Assembly (NCBI RefSeq): GCF_022662305.1
Contig: NZ_JAKNQH010000001.1
Location: 1 to 64,000 of the forward strand
Direction of reading: 5' to 3'
DNA from: Sphingomonas sp. BAUL-RG-20F-R05-02
GTDB taxonomy: Bacteria; Pseudomonadota; Alphaproteobacteria; Sphingomonadales; Sphingomonadaceae
Length of the DNA stretch: 64,000 nucleotides
Positions within the stretch are counted from its first letter, which is position 1; the number at the start of each line of letters is the position of its first letter. The notes beneath the pieces were generated by a model. It did not search any database. It worked only from the letters and a program-made list of their open reading frames with translations, and had not been told where the DNA came from. A program made the position numbers and the translations under genes. Below are positions 9,314-18,717 of the stretch, one piece after another.

Positions 9314-9955
9314 CTATTGCGCGCGTTCCGCTTTCAGTTTGACTTGTCGATCGACGAGTTCGACCGCGCGTTTGACGGCAGCCTCGATCGAAAGGAAACT
9401 GGTATCGAGCAGTGCGGCGTCGTTCGCCGCCACCAGCGGTGCGCTCGACCGCATCGAGTCCCGCTGGTCACGTGCGCGGATGTCGGCCAGCACCTTGTCC
9501 ATGCTGACCTGACCGCCACGCTCGCGCAGTTCGGCATGGCGGCGGCGCGCTCGGATCGTCGGGGTCGCCTTGACGAACAGCTTGGCGTCTGCGTCTGGCG
9601 CGATCACCGTGCCGATGTCGCGCCCGTCCAGCACCGCGCCACCCGGCTGGTTGGCGAAGCGGCGCTGCCGGTGCAGCAACGCCGCGCGCACCAGCGGGTG
9701 CGCCGACACGACCGACGCACATTTGCCCATTTCGTCGTCGCGCAGCACCGGATCGGCCAGCAGGCTCTCATCGAAATCGCAGGCCGCGACCGCATCGGCC
9801 TCAATGGCGGGATCGAGCTCGTGCCGCGTCACATTTGCCGCGACTGCGCGGTACAACAGGCCGGTGTCTAGATAAGGCAGGCGATAATGCGTGGCGAGCG
9901 CGCGTGCGATCGTGCCTTTGCCGGAGGCGGCGGGTCCATCGACAGCGATAATCAT
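9314..9955 (-). CDS. cmk: Cytidylate kinase
   Basis: A 213-residue P-loop kinase that phosphorylates CMP and dCMP. The Walker A is [14 protein letters not shown] near the N-terminus, followed by [12 protein letters not shown] (nucleotide-monophosphate site) and [10 protein letters not shown]. Its ATG overlaps the stop of aroA by the four bases ATGA, indicating translational coupling. The aroA-cmk-rpsA order is conserved in Alphaproteobacteria. The start context [14 protein letters not shown] matches the family. Confidence 0.96.
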   Translation of the reverse strand: MIIAVDGPAASGKGTIARALATHYRLPYLDTGLLYRAVAANVTRHELDPAIEADAVAACDFDESLLADPVLRDDEMGKCASVVSAHPLVRAALLHRQRRFANQPGGAVLDGRDIGTVIAPDADAKLFVKATPTIRARRRHAELRERGGQVSMDKVLADIRARDQRDSMRSSAPLVAANDAALLDTSFLSIEAAVKRAVELVDRQVKLKAERAQ

Positions 9956-11298
9956 GCGGCAGGCACCAAGGTTTCGCCGCGCAACAGATCGAGCGACTGG
10001 AAAAAGACGGGATAGCTCGTCGCGATCGGCGATGCGTCGTCAAGCGTGATCGAGGCGCGGGCGTTGAGCGCGGCGATCGCCATGCTCATCGCGATACGGT
10101 GATCGAGGTGAGTCTCCACCGTCCCGCCACCCGCGATCGCGCCGCCGCCATTGCCCTGTACGCAGAGCCCGTCTTGATACTCCTCCGTCCGCACGCCGCA
10201 CGCGCCGAGCGCGGCCGCCATCGCGGCGATCCGGTCGGACTCCTTAACCCGCAATTCGTGCGCGCCGCGCGCAACCGTGCGGCCCTCGGCAAACGCTGCG
10301 GCCACAAACAGGATCGGATATTCGTCGATCATGCTCGGCGCGAGTTCTGCCGGCACCTCGATCGCGCGCAAATGCGCATGGCGGACGCGCAGGTCCGCGA
10401 CCGGTTCGCCGCCGACCTCGCGCGGGTTCAGTTCGGTGATATCGGCGCCCATCATGCGCAGCGCGGTCAAGATGCCCGCCCGCGTCGGATTGAGGCCGAC
10501 GTTCTCGACCACCACGTCTGATCCCGGCACGATCGTCGCCGCGACGACGAGGAACGCGGCGGACGATGGATCACCCGGTACGACGATCCGTTGTGGGCGC
10601 AGCTCGGCCTCACCCGTGATCGCGATGATCTTGCCCGCGGCATCATCCTCCACGGTCACGGTAGCGCCGAACCCGCGCAGCATCCGCTCGCTGTGATCGC
10701 GCGTCGCGATCGGCTCGATCACGCGCGTGATCCCGGGCGTGTTGAGGCCGGCGAGCAGTACGGCCGACTTCACCTGTGCCGACGCGACCGGCAACGTATA
10801 GTCGATCGGAACCGCCGGATTGATACCGCGCAGGATCAGCGGCAGGCGACCGCCGGGATATGCGGTAAACTCGGCACCCATCCGCGACAGCGGCTCGATC
10901 ACCCGGCCCATCGGTCGTTTGGTGAGCGAGGCGTCGCCGGTGAATGCGGCAGTGATGGCATGGCTCGCGACCAGCCCCATCAGCAGCCGGGTCGAGGTGC
11001 CGGAATTGCCCATCTCCAGCGCGCCCTGCGGTTGGAGCAGCCCGCCCACGCCGACGCCGTGAATGCGCCAGATGCCGTCCGCGCCACGTTCTATCTGCGC
11101 GCCCATCGCACGCAGCGCGGCGGCGGTGGCGAGCACGTCCTCCCCCTCCAGCAGCCCTTCAACGCGGCTCTCGCCGACCGCCAGCGCAGAGAACATCAGC
11201 GCGCGGTGGCTGATCGACTTGTCGCCGGGTACGGCAACGTGGCCGGTCAGTGGGCCGGAGGCGAAGATCTCACGCGGCGAGGGAGTAGGGTGGGGCAT
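9952..11298 (-). CDS. aroA: 3-phosphoshikimate 1-carboxyvinyltransferase (EPSP synthase)
   Basis: 448 residues from the ATG at 11298 ([12 protein letters not shown]), the normal EPSP synthase length. The frame continues upstream for about 160 more codons, but that part is the antisense of a real plus-strand gene. It joins PEP to shikimate-3-phosphate in the shikimate pathway. Signatures include [28 protein letters not shown] (the PEP/glyphosate region), [10 protein letters not shown] and the C-terminal RVKESDRI. Alanine replaces the usual second glycine of the NAGT segment, as in class II-like enzymes (NSGTSTRL). It heads an operon with cmk. Confidence 0.95.
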   Translation of the reverse strand: MPHPTPSPREIFASGPLTGHVAVPGDKSISHRALMFSALAVGESRVEGLLEGEDVLATAAALRAMGAQIERGADGIWRIHGVGVGGLLQPQGALEMGNSGTSTRLLMGLVASHAITAAFTGDASLTKRPMGRVIEPLSRMGAEFTAYPGGRLPLILRGINPAVPIDYTLPVASAQVKSAVLLAGLNTPGITRVIEPIATRDHSERMLRGFGATVTVEDDAAGKIIAITGEAELRPQRIVVPGDPSSAAFLVVAATIVPGSDVVVENVGLNPTRAGILTALRMMGADITELNPREVGGEPVADLRVRHAHLRAIEVPAELAPSMIDEYPILFVAAAFAEGRTVARGAHELRVKESDRIAAMAAALGACGVRTEEYQDGLCVQGNGGGAIAGGGTVETHLDHRIAMSMAIAALNARASITLDDASPIATSYPVFFQSLDLLRGETLVPAA

Positions 11299-11418
11299 GT
11301 GTTTCCGAGTATCTGCGGGTCCGGGCTTTTGACAGCGCCCTTGCGCTATGGCAAGGCGCGCGCCACTTTGACGACGACACCCGCAGGGTATTATCAGATT
11401 GAAAGGTCCACTCGGCAC

Positions 11419-11733
11419 ATGATTAAGCCGGAATGGGGCACGAAGCGCTCGTGCCCGAAATGCGCAACGCGTTTCTATGATCTCGGCAAGGACGATCCCG
11501 TCACCTGCATCGAATGCGGGTCGACTTGGCAGCCCGAGCCGATCCTCAAGTCGAAGCAGCCGCTGCCGTTCGATGCGCCGAAGCCCGACGCGAAGAAGGA
11601 CGAGGATCTGAGCGGTGACGACGAGACGCTGGACATCGGCGAGGACGAGGAGCCGTCGCCCGATGACGAGGTCGATCTCGGCGGCGACGACGATCTCGGG
11701 GTCGAGGCACCGACCGAAGACGAAGAGCATTGA
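11419..11733 (+). CDS. FYDLN-acid family zinc-ribbon-like protein (TIGR02300)
   Basis: A 104-residue protein with two halves. Residues 1-45 form a small CxxC...CxxC module ([20 protein letters not shown], then CGSTW) with the family's FYDL motif. The rest is a very acidic Asp/Glu tail. It belongs to an alphaproteobacterial family of unknown function. The ATG at 11419 sits where similarity begins; longer upstream frames are antisense to aroA. It is divergent from aroA and followed by a hairpin and a tRNA gene. The cysteines suggest a metal-binding knuckle; nothing more can be claimed. Confidence 0.9.
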   Translation: MIKPEWGTKRSCPKCATRFYDLGKDDPVTCIECGSTWQPEPILKSKQPLPFDAPKPDAKKDEDLSGDDETLDIGEDEEPSPDDEVDLGGDDDLGVEAPTEDEEH

Positions 11734-11747
11734 TCTGAAAAAATGCT

Positions 11748-11773
11748 GGCAAGCGGCGATTTCGCCGCTTGCC
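11748..11773. terminator. Hairpin terminator after the FYDLN-acid gene
   Basis: A 12-bp perfect stem (11748-11759 with 11762-11773, tightest pairs unlikely to form in the turn) lies 14 nt after the stop codon. An A-run precedes it on the plus strand, so the T-run is on the minus strand; it may act in both directions. Confidence 0.55.
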
Positions 11774-11830
11774 AAGCCAGCGACGCCCGGCTAGGGCGTC
11801 GCCTCCCAAGGCCGGAAGGCCTGGACGAAT

Positions 11831-11906
11831 GGGGCCGTAGCTCAGCTGGGAGAGCGTTCGCATGGCATGCGAAAGGTCAGGGGTTCGATCCCCCTCGGCT
11901 CCACCA
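11831..11906 (+). tRNA. tRNA-Ala, anticodon GGC
   Basis: A 76-nt cloverleaf with encoded CCA. The acceptor stem is GGGGCCG/CGGCTCC, the anticodon stem TTCGC/GCGAA closes loop ATGGCAT (anticodon GGC), and the T-arm is AGGGG-TTCGATC-CCCCT. The anticodon and acceptor start fit alanine. Confidence 0.97.
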
Positions 11907-12192
11907 TTCCTCCGTTGCGGTTGCAAGGTTTTGGCTCGCCGCACGTAGCATAAACCGTTATCTTAAAAGCCCGATCGCGCTGCGCCTTATCAAAAGCGCG
12001 GCGGTAGTTGGCTGATCAATCGCGTCCTTGTGGCGGAATTTGGCTTTCGCTGAAGTGCCGTCGCTTGCGTTCGCCGCTTTGCAGACGATGCATTCTGTCG
12101 CTTGCGTCACTTGCGGCGGACCTTGCCGTGTCTCCCGCATCCGGCTACGCGGTTGGCGAGCCTGGCGGGTCAATCCGCCGGTCTTATGATCG

Positions 12193-12407
12193 CGCTGGTG
12201 CCTGTAACGGGCTTAAAACGGGAACGCGGTGAGGGAGGCCTCCTCCTGAAGCCGAGGCTGTCCCTGCAACTGTAAGCGGCGAGTGTGATGCACATCGCTC
12301 CGTCCGATTTCGGATGGGGCAGCCACTGGGCCGAACACGATATCGTGTAAGCGCCTGGGAAGGCCGTGTAGCGTGCGACGACCCGTGAGCCAGGAGACCT
12401 GCCAGCG
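12193..12407 (+). promoter_or_regulatory. Cobalamin (B12) riboswitch upstream of nicoT
   Basis: The aptamer is closed by CGCTGG (12193-12198) and CCAGCG (12402-12407). Inside are the conserved elements of the AdoCbl-class aptamer: CTGTCCCTGCAACTGTAAGCGG, GCCACTGGGCC, CTGGGAAGGCC and GAGCCAGGAGACCTGCC (B12 box). It lies about 190 nt before the NiCoT start and should lower metal import when B12 is plentiful. The 284-nt region between the tRNA and the riboswitch shows no gene. Confidence 0.95.
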
Positions 12408-12410
12408 TCC

Positions 12411-12470
12411 GGTCGCTCTCGCCCTGGCCCAGGGGATGGCCGTGGCACGGACCTGTCCGTTCGAGCGACG
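12411..12470 (+). promoter_or_regulatory. Conserved 3' module behind the B12 riboswitch (nicoT copy)
   Basis: Directly after the aptamer, GTCGCTC (12412-12418) pairs with GAGCGAC (12463-12469). It encloses a hairpin GGCC/GGCC (12426-12429 with 12438-12441) with loop CAGGGGAT, and a second hairpin ACGGAC/GTCCGT (12447-12460). The same module follows the other B12 riboswitch, with a compensatory change in the first hairpin. It is probably the expression platform or part of it. Confidence 0.6.
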
Positions 12471-12597
12471 TCACCAGCGGCGGGGGCCGCATCGGTGTCG
12501 TGGGTCCGGCGCAGGGCGTCCGGCGGGTCCGCTGCGTCGACCGTCGTTGACGGTACGCCCCTGTCCGACGTTGCTCGGCGCCCGGGGGATATGGTCG

Positions 12598-13635
12598 ATG
12601 CGGCCAATCGATACGACACCTTTCCGTCACCGGATCGGCGGCCTTTACGCGTTCCTGATCGCGGCCAACGTCGCGGCGTGGCTATGGGCGTTCGCGCTGT
12701 TCCATGCCCAACCGCTGATGCTGGGTACCGCGCTGCTGGCGTGGGGGCTTGGGCTGCGCCATGCGGTCGATGCCGACCATATCGCCGCGATCGACAACGT
12801 CACGCGCAAGCTGATGCAGGACGGAAAGCGGCCCGCTACCGTTGGTTTCTGGTTCGCCATCGGCCACAGTACAATCATCCTGCTGGCATCCGTCGGCATC
12901 GCCTTCACCGCCTCCGCTCTCGCGCGGTTCGAGGCGCTGAAAGCCACCGGCGGCGTGGTAGCGACGATCGTGTCCGCCGGGTTCCTGTTCACGATCGCGG
13001 CGATGAACCTCGTCATCCTGCGGGCGGTCTGGCGCACGTTCCAGCATGTCCGCGCAGGCGGCATCTATGTCGACGAGGATCTCGACATCCTGCTCGGCGG
13101 ACGTGGGTTGCTTGCGCGGCTGTTCCGGCCGTTGTTCCGGCTCGTGTCGACAAGCTGGCACATGGCCCCGCTAGGCTTCCTGTTCGGGCTCGGCTTCGAC
13201 ACCGCGACCGAGGTGGCGATCCTCGGCCTGTCGGCGGCGCAGGCGAGCCATGCATTCGCGATCGGGCCGGTGCTGGTGCTGCCGGCGTTGTTCGCAGCCG
13301 GTATGGCGCTGGTCGACACCACCGACGGCATCCTCATGCTGGGCGCGTACGAGTGGGCGTTCGTGAAGCCGATCCGCAAACTCTACTACAACATTACCAT
13401 CACGGCGGTCTCCGCGCTGGTCGCGATCGTGATCGGGGGCATCGAAACGCTGTCGCTGCTGGGCGACAAGCTGGGCCTGCACGGCGGCATTTGGTCGGCG
13501 GCGGCTGATCTCGGTGCGCGGTTCAACCTGCTCGGCTTCGGCATTATCGGTCTGTTCCTGCTGTGCTGGGCGGCGAGCTGGGCGATTTTCCGCTGGCAGC
13601 GCTTCGACGAGATCGAGGTGCGGCAGGGCGCGTGA
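12598..13635 (+). CDS. NiCoT-family nickel/cobalt permease
   Basis: A 345-residue inner-membrane transporter with about eight hydrophobic segments. The family signature RHAVDADHI (His55 to His61) lies in the second membrane helix and binds Ni2+ or Co2+. The cytoplasmic loop and the LGFDTATEVAIL motif, also diagnostic, follow. The ATG at 12598 has a GGGGGA ribosome-binding site; the open frame upstream overlaps the riboswitch and is not coding-like. Control by a B12 riboswitch and position at the edge of the cob island favour cobalt as substrate. It converges on cobF-bluB. Confidence 0.93.
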   Translation: MRPIDTTPFRHRIGGLYAFLIAANVAAWLWAFALFHAQPLMLGTALLAWGLGLRHAVDADHIAAIDNVTRKLMQDGKRPATVGFWFAIGHSTIILLASVGIAFTASALARFEALKATGGVVATIVSAGFLFTIAAMNLVILRAVWRTFQHVRAGGIYVDEDLDILLGGRGLLARLFRPLFRLVSTSWHMAPLGFLFGLGFDTATEVAILGLSAAQASHAFAIGPVLVLPALFAAGMALVDTTDGILMLGAYEWAFVKPIRKLYYNITITAVSALVAIVIGGIETLSLLGDKLGLHGGIWSAAADLGARFNLLGFGIIGLFLLCWAASWAIFRWQRFDEIEVRQGA

Positions 13636-13666
13636 TCGCGCATTCCCGTCAGCGCTCGATCACGCG
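13629..13666. terminator. Hairpin spanning both convergent stop codons (nicoT and cobF-bluB)
   Basis: A 10-bp inverted repeat, CGCGTGATCG (13629-13638) and its complement (13657-13666), includes the end of both genes, whose stop codons are only 13 nt apart. It can fold in either transcript and is the only terminator-like element here, although it lacks a T-run. Confidence 0.5.
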
Positions 13667-15037
13667 GTCCGCGATCGGCTCGCGCGCCTGCCAGCCGCGT
13701 CGCTCGAGTTCGGGGACTGTCGCGGGTTCTGCCGGGTAGCCGATGCAGAGCAGGCCGATCAGCGTCCAATCCCCCGGCACGTCCAGCATTGCCGTGACGA
13801 CGCTCGGGTCGAGGATCGACACCCAGCCGAGACCGATGCCGCGCGCGGCTGCGGCGAGCCACATCGTGTGTATCGCCATCACGGTCGAATAGCGCAACGC
13901 CTCGGGCATGGTGGCGATGCCGAGGCGTTTTCCTGCACTTGGCGCTTCGTCCGAGAACACGGCCATGATCTCGGGCGCCTCCCGGAGGCCGTGCAGCTTC
14001 AGCCTGCGGTAGCGTTGCCGGATATCCTCGTCCGCCAGCGAAGCCGCCGCAGCCGCGCTACAGGTGTCGACGTGGTCCGCCAGGGCTTCCCGCAGATCGG
14101 GCGAGCGGACGCGCACGAAGCGCCAGGGCTGCGCATTGCCGACCGATGGCGCGAGCGCGGCGCTGTGCAGGAGGTGCTGCATGTCCGCTTCTGCGACCGG
14201 CTCGGCTCGGAAATGGCGCACGTCGCGGCGCCATTGCAGTACATCGGTCAGGCCTGTCTCGAACCGACGAGGTGCCTCGTTCTGCACGAGGCTCCGGCGC
14301 AGCAGATAGATGTCCATGATCCAGCCATGTTCGCGCCGCAGTGCCGCGCGCCGCAGCACAATCTCCTGACCGACCGCGCGCAAAGGGCCGGCGATGAGCG
14401 TCTGCTGCGCCATGCCTAGATAAGCGCCCCACCAGATCTCAATGCCCTCGGTATCCAGCGTCTCGAACGCGCCGCCGCCGTCGAGCATCACGGCAAGCGT
14501 GTCGACGCCCGCCGGCCAGCCGCCGTCCCGCAGCCGCCGTCCGGTCGTGATGAGAACCGGCGCGGCAAGGTCGTTGAGCGGGATAGCGTGCGCGGCGGTC
14601 AGCGCCTGGAGCGCGGTGATACCCGGCACAACGCGCACCCGCATGTCCATACCGCCCGCCCGCAGTCGTTCGGCAATGCGCAGCGTGCTGTCGTACAGCG
14701 AAGGGTCACCCCACACCAGCAACGCCAGCCTGCCGCCATCCGGCAGGTGCGTGCTGATCTGGGTCCGCCACGCGGCCGCGATGCCGTCGTGCCATGCTTC
14801 AACCGCGGCGTGGTAGGGCGCCGCAGCGTCTCGTTCGGGCAGATCGAACGCGACGACCCGCGTCGGACCCGTGAGCACCGCCGCGCAGATTGCCCGCCGC
14901 AGCGCCATCAGATCCGAGGCGCGCTCGCCCTTGCGCGGCAACAGGATGAGGTCGGCCGCGTTCATCGCCGTGCGCGCCGCGTCCGTCAGCTGTGCGGGGT
15001 CGCCGGTACCGATGCCGATCAGGTGGAGATCGATCAC
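13649..15037 (-). CDS. Fused CobF (precorrin-6A synthase) - BluB (5,6-dimethylbenzimidazole synthase)
   Basis: One frame of about 462 residues carries two B12 enzymes. Residues 1-248 are a CobF-type SAM methyltransferase (LIGIGTGDPAQL, VWGDPSLYDSTL, VPGITALQAL) for C1 methylation and deacetylation. Residues 250-462 are BluB, an O2-dependent flavin-cannibalising nitroreductase-fold enzyme (RRDVRHF with the key Asp, APSVGNAQPWRF, GLGWVSI with the key Ser). The two are normally separate genes. The linker is short (QNEAPRRFETG) and no stop lies between the halves. The GTG at 15037 begins exactly at CobF homology; a TTG at 15073 overlapping the cobB stop is an alternative. It is the last gene of the minus-strand cob array. 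Confidence 0.93.
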   Translation of the reverse strand: MIDLHLIGIGTGDPAQLTDAARTAMNAADLILLPRKGERASDLMALRRAICAAVLTGPTRVVAFDLPERDAAAPYHAAVEAWHDGIAAAWRTQISTHLPDGGRLALLVWGDPSLYDSTLRIAERLRAGGMDMRVRVVPGITALQALTAAHAIPLNDLAAPVLITTGRRLRDGGWPAGVDTLAVMLDGGGAFETLDTEGIEIWWGAYLGMAQQTLIAGPLRAVGQEIVLRRAALRREHGWIMDIYLLRRSLVQNEAPRRFETGLTDVLQWRRDVRHFRAEPVAEADMQHLLHSAALAPSVGNAQPWRFVRVRSPDLREALADHVDTCSAAAAASLADEDIRQRYRRLKLHGLREAPEIMAVFSDEAPSAGKRLGIATMPEALRYSTVMAIHTMWLAAAARGIGLGWVSILDPSVVTAMLDVPGDWTLIGLLCIGYPAEPATVPELERRGWQAREPIADRVIER

Positions 15038-15069
15038 GATATCCGCGCCCCGAAGTTTGCCGTTGCCGC

Positions 15070-16377
15070 TCAACGTTGCTGCGCGATCATGTGGAAGAAC
15101 GTGCCGGTGATGGCGCCGCGATACGACCCGCTCTCCGTCACCTGGGTTCCCTCCGCGTCGACGACGCTGGCGAGTTCCGCATCGGGCTGTTCGGCTATGG
15201 TCGAATAATGAAACTCATGACCGGTCAGGATCGCGCCGGTGGGGAGCGCACCGACCGGCGCGTTCAGGGTGGCCCGTCGGTAGCCGAGGTGCATCCTGCG
15301 CTGCGCGAAGCTCGTGACCAGGCCGAGCAGACCCGTCATGCGATGCCGCACGCCAGCCGCGTCGACCAGTCCTTCGCCGAGCACCATGTACCCGCCGCAC
15401 TCGCCATGAACAGGCCGTGTGAGGGCATGGTCGTGCAGGCCGGCGTGGAAGTTCCGCGCCGCAGCCAGCCTGCCCGCGTGCAGTTCCGGATAGCCGCCGG
15501 GCAACCAGACCAGATCGGCATGTGCGGCCGGGCGTTCGTCGGCAAGCGGCGAGAACGGCAGGATCTCTGCCCCAAAACGTCTCCATTCATCGAGCATATG
15601 CGGATAGGTGAAGGAGAAGGCGGCATCCTGCGCCAGTGCAATCCGCTGCGCGGGCGGTGTCCCCGTCGTGGCGGCGGCAGCACGACCGTTGCCGGCGCGA
15701 GCGACCGCCCGGAGCGCCGCGATGTCGATATGCGCGCGCACGAACGCCGAATAGCCTTCGATGCGCTCATCCAGATCGGCGTGTTCCGCCGCCTGCACCA
15801 GCCCCAGATGCCGTTCCGGCAGCTTGAGGTCGCCTCGACGCGGCAATGCGCCAAACACCCGGATCCCCGCCGCCGCCATGCCGGTGCGCGCGAGCCGCTC
15901 GTGGCGCGGACTTGCGACACGGTTCAGGATAACGCCGGCCACGTCGATGCTATGGTCGAAGCGCGCAAAGCCGAGCGCGGTTGCCGCCGCCGACTGCGCC
16001 TGGCCGGACACGTCGATCACCAGCACGACCGGCCAGCCCATGTGTCTGGCGATGTCCGCGCTCGCGCCGTTGCCCGTCGCGCCGGCGCGCGCCACACCGT
16101 CGAACAGCCCCATCGACCCTTCCGCCAGTACCAGTTCCGCGTCGCGCGCATGGCCGGCGATCCCGTCGAGCATCGCGGCCGGCATTGCCCAACTGTCGAG
16201 GTTGAACGATGCACGACCGCTGGCGGCGCGGTGAAAGGCGGGGTCGATGTAGTCGGGGCCGCTCTTGAAGGGCTGGACTACCACGCCATCATTGCGGAGC
16301 GCGCGCAGCAGGCCGAGCATCACCGTCGTCTTGCCAGTGCCCGATGCCGGTGCCGCGATCAGCAGCCCCGGCGTCAT
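15070..16377 (-). CDS. cobB: Cobyrinate a,c-diamide synthase (hydrogenobyrinic acid a,c-diamide synthase)
   Basis: 435 residues from the ATG at 16377. It amidates side chains a and c of the corrin ring with ATP and glutamine. The N-terminal P-loop domain ([30 protein letters not shown]) and the C-terminal glutaminase domain with nucleophile Cys in [11 protein letters not shown] are both present. The start overlaps the cobM stop as ATGA. With CobF and CobG nearby, the aerobic (hydrogenobyrinate) substrate is more likely than cobyrinate. Confidence 0.95.
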   Translation of the reverse strand: MTPGLLIAAPASGTGKTTVMLGLLRALRNDGVVVQPFKSGPDYIDPAFHRAASGRASFNLDSWAMPAAMLDGIAGHARDAELVLAEGSMGLFDGVARAGATGNGASADIARHMGWPVVLVIDVSGQAQSAAATALGFARFDHSIDVAGVILNRVASPRHERLARTGMAAAGIRVFGALPRRGDLKLPERHLGLVQAAEHADLDERIEGYSAFVRAHIDIAALRAVARAGNGRAAAATTGTPPAQRIALAQDAAFSFTYPHMLDEWRRFGAEILPFSPLADERPAAHADLVWLPGGYPELHAGRLAAARNFHAGLHDHALTRPVHGECGGYMVLGEGLVDAAGVRHRMTGLLGLVTSFAQRRMHLGYRRATLNAPVGALPTGAILTGHEFHYSTIAEQPDAELASVVDAEGTQVTESGSYRGAITGTFFHMIAQQR

Positions 16378-17159
16378 GCCACGCCCCCGGCAAAGCGGGA
16401 GTCCACACTCTGCGGGCGGAAGCGACGGTCGTAGCCTTCGGCATACAGGCTGCTTTCGACGAACCCGGTGTCGTCGAGCACCTTTCCGACGAAGATCAGC
16501 GCCGTACGCTCCGGTTTGCCTGCAACCGCCTGCGATAGGGTGGCGAGTGTCGCGTGGACGATCTGTTGATCGGGCCAGCTTGCCCGCCACACGACCGCAA
16601 CGGGGCAATCCCCGCCATAGACGGGCGTGAGTTCGGCAACGACATGGGGCAGATTGTGGATCGACAGATGGATGGCCAGCGTTGTCCCCGACCGGGCGAA
16701 CGTGGCCAGCGTCTCGGACGGCGGCATCGCGCTCGCCCGGCCGGGCGTCCGGGTCAGCACCACCGACTGCGCCACGCCGGGCAGCGTCAGTTCGACCTCC
16801 AGCACGGCGGCCGCGGCGGCGAAGGCGGGTACGCCCGGCGTGATCGTGAAGGGAATATCCATCGCACGCAGCCGACGAAGCTGTTCGCCCATCGCGGACC
16901 AGATCGACATATCGCCCGAGTGCAGCCGTGCGATGTCATGGCCGCAATCGTGCGCGGCGCGAACTTCCGTCATGATTTCATCGAGGGTCAGCGGTGCGGT
17001 GTTGACGATATGCGCGCCCGGCGGACAGTGGTCGAGAAGCGCCTCCGGCACCAGGGAGCCCGCATACAGGCACACCGCCGAACCGGCGATGCGATCACGG
17101 CCGCGCAGCGTCAGCAGGTCGGGTGCGCCGGGGCCGGCGCCGATGAAGTGGACGGTCAT
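16374..17159 (-). CDS. cobM: Precorrin-4 C11-methyltransferase
   Basis: A 261-residue class III SAM methyltransferase. It methylates C11 of precorrin-4 to give precorrin-5. Visible motifs are the start [41 protein letters not shown] and the [13 protein letters not shown] substrate loop. It overlaps cobB and cobE by ATGA-type junctions (16374-16377 and 17156-17159), so it sits in a coupled run. Confidence 0.96.
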   Translation of the reverse strand: MTVHFIGAGPGAPDLLTLRGRDRIAGSAVCLYAGSLVPEALLDHCPPGAHIVNTAPLTLDEIMTEVRAAHDCGHDIARLHSGDMSIWSAMGEQLRRLRAMDIPFTITPGVPAFAAAAAVLEVELTLPGVAQSVVLTRTPGRASAMPPSETLATFARSGTTLAIHLSIHNLPHVVAELTPVYGGDCPVAVVWRASWPDQQIVHATLATLSQAVAGKPERTALIFVGKVLDDTGFVESSLYAEGYDRRFRPQSVDSRFAGGVA

Positions 17160-17521
17160 TGGTCGAATCCTTGCGCGATGGCACAGCTCGCCATTCGGTC
17201 TGGGGAGATATGGCGGCTGGCGAGCAGGCGTGCCCCCCGACCGGCAGCGGCGAGCGCGGCGGCTTCGGCGACGCTGCCGGTGCCCCGGTAGCGCAGGCTT
17301 GCCGATGCGCGGGTTAGTGTCGGCGCAGCCGTCAGCGCGCCGGCGGCGACCGCAATGACGGGCAGGCCGAGCGCGTCGCCCAGACGTTTAACAAGCATGA
17401 TCTTGTCGGTGGGTGCTGCGAGTGCGGTGACGCGGGGATGACCCGTTTGCGCGATGTCCAGTGCCGCATGCAACGCGCCGAGATCGGCGGTCGCGCGGAA
17501 GCCGAAGCCGGCGACGATCAT
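17156..17521 (-). CDS. cobE: CobE / CbiG C-terminal-domain protein
   Basis: A 121-residue protein matching the CobE/CbiG C-terminal fold ([15 protein letters not shown], then [10 protein letters not shown] and ALGLPVIAV). In the aerobic pathway CobE is linked to the precorrin-4/-5 steps; its biochemical role is still poorly defined. The ATG at 17521 overlaps the cobL stop as ATGA and is preferred over the ATG at 17536, which would add five residues. Its place between cobL and cobM supports the call. Confidence 0.88.
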   Translation of the reverse strand: MIVAGFGFRATADLGALHAALDIAQTGHPRVTALAAPTDKIMLVKRLGDALGLPVIAVAAGALTAAPTLTRASASLRYRGTGSVAEAAALAAAGRGARLLASRHISPDRMASCAIAQGFDQ

Positions 17522-18717
17522 GCCGTTACCGTCCATTGCACGACCGGGTAGCTCGCCCGCCAGCCACGCCGTGAACCGAGCGCGGCGGCTTCGGACAGTT
17601 CGATCCGCAGCAGGCTACCGCCCCGCTGCGCATGCCAACGCGACAGCAAAGCCTCCGACTCCAGCGTCACCGCATTGGCGACCAGCCGCGTCTTCGGAGC
17701 CATCAGCGGCCAGAGGGCGACCAGTAGATCGTCAGACAGGCCGCCACCGACGAACACGGCTTGCGGCGGGGGGTGTCCAACCAGAACGGCCGGCGCACGT
17801 CCTTCGACGGCGCGCAGCCGGTCGACGCCCAACGCTGCGGCGTTGGCGCGAACGCGGGCGGCGCGAACCGGATCGACCTCGAACGCGGTGGCTTGCGTAG
17901 AGGGGTGGGCGAGCAGCCACTCGATGCCGATCGACCCCGACCCGGCGCCGATATCCCACAGCGTCTCATGCGCGCGGGGGGCAAGCGCGGAGAGAGTTAG
18001 CGCGCGGACCGGGCGCTTGCTCAACTGCCCGTCGTGATCGAACCAAGCGTCGGCTAGGCCACTGGTGTGGGGCAGGGTTTCGCCGTCGCCCGCGCACACT
18101 ACCCCGACCGCAACCGGGTGACCGATGTCCGCGAACGCAAGGTCCGCTGCGGTCGTCGTGCGGATGCGTTCGCGCGGGCCGCCGAGCGACTCCAGTATCG
18201 AAAGCACCGATGCGCCGAAGCTGCGGCTGACGAGGTATTTGGCAAGCGTCGCCACCGCCGCCCCGTCGCGCAGCAGCACAATGGCGCGGCGGCCGGGCGC
18301 GAGGTGCGGTCGCAGCCGGGTCAGTGGCGCGGCGTGCAGGCCGAGGCAGGCGGTATCCTCCAGCGGCCAGCCAAGCCGCGCGGCGGCGAGGCTGAAGGTG
18401 CCGGGCACCGGATGCGCCACCCACTCACCGGCGGCGAGGTGGCGCGCCAGCACCGTACCGGCGCCGAACCAGAACGGATCGCCCGACGCGAGCATCACCA
18501 CCCGGCGGCCACGCTGGCCGAGCAGCCACGGCAGCCCCGCCTCGAACGGGACTGGCCACGGCCGCACCGGAACCGTAGAGCCGGGCAGCAGCGCGAGGTG
18601 GCGGGTCGCGCCGGTGACGATCTCCGCCGCAGTCAGCGCGGCGTGGGCGGGGGCAGACAGGCCGTCCACGCCATCCTCGCCGATGCCGATGATGGTCAGC
18701 CAGGGAGCGTCAGCCAT
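17518..18717 (-). CDS. cobL: Precorrin-6Y C5,15-methyltransferase (decarboxylating)
   Basis: A 399-residue two-domain enzyme. The N-terminal CbiE-like methyltransferase (TIIGIGEDGVDGLSA, ASGDPFWFGAG) methylates one of C5/C15, and the C-terminal CbiT-like domain (LWDIGAGSGSIGIEWL) methylates the other and decarboxylates. Its start codon at 18717 overlaps the start of cobK on the other strand: the bases CATG at 18715-18718 serve both ATGs. There is therefore no promoter space between the two genes. It overlaps cobE by ATGA downstream. Confidence 0.96.
   Translation of the reverse strand: MADAPWLTIIGIGEDGVDGLSAPAHAALTAAEIVTGATRHLALLPGSTVPVRPWPVPFEAGLPWLLGQRGRRVVMLASGDPFWFGAGTVLARHLAAGEWVAHPVPGTFSLAAARLGWPLEDTACLGLHAAPLTRLRPHLAPGRRAIVLLRDGAAVATLAKYLVSRSFGASVLSILESLGGPRERIRTTTAADLAFADIGHPVAVGVVCAGDGETLPHTSGLADAWFDHDGQLSKRPVRALTLSALAPRAHETLWDIGAGSGSIGIEWLLAHPSTQATAFEVDPVRAARVRANAAALGVDRLRAVEGRAPAVLVGHPPPQAVFVGGGLSDDLLVALWPLMAPKTRLVANAVTLESEALLSRWHAQRGGSLLRIELSEAAALGSRRGWRASYPVVQWTVTA

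Noticed and set aside
11546..11944. Minus-strand frame overlapping the FYDLN-acid gene and tRNA-Ala
   Set aside because: It runs through a structured tRNA and is the antisense of an Asp/Glu-rich tail; not a gene.
12373..12597. In-frame N-terminal extension of the NiCoT permease
   Set aside because: It overlaps the B12 riboswitch and its 3' module. The translation is Arg/Pro-rich, and the ATG at 12598 has a good ribosome-binding site where family similarity starts.
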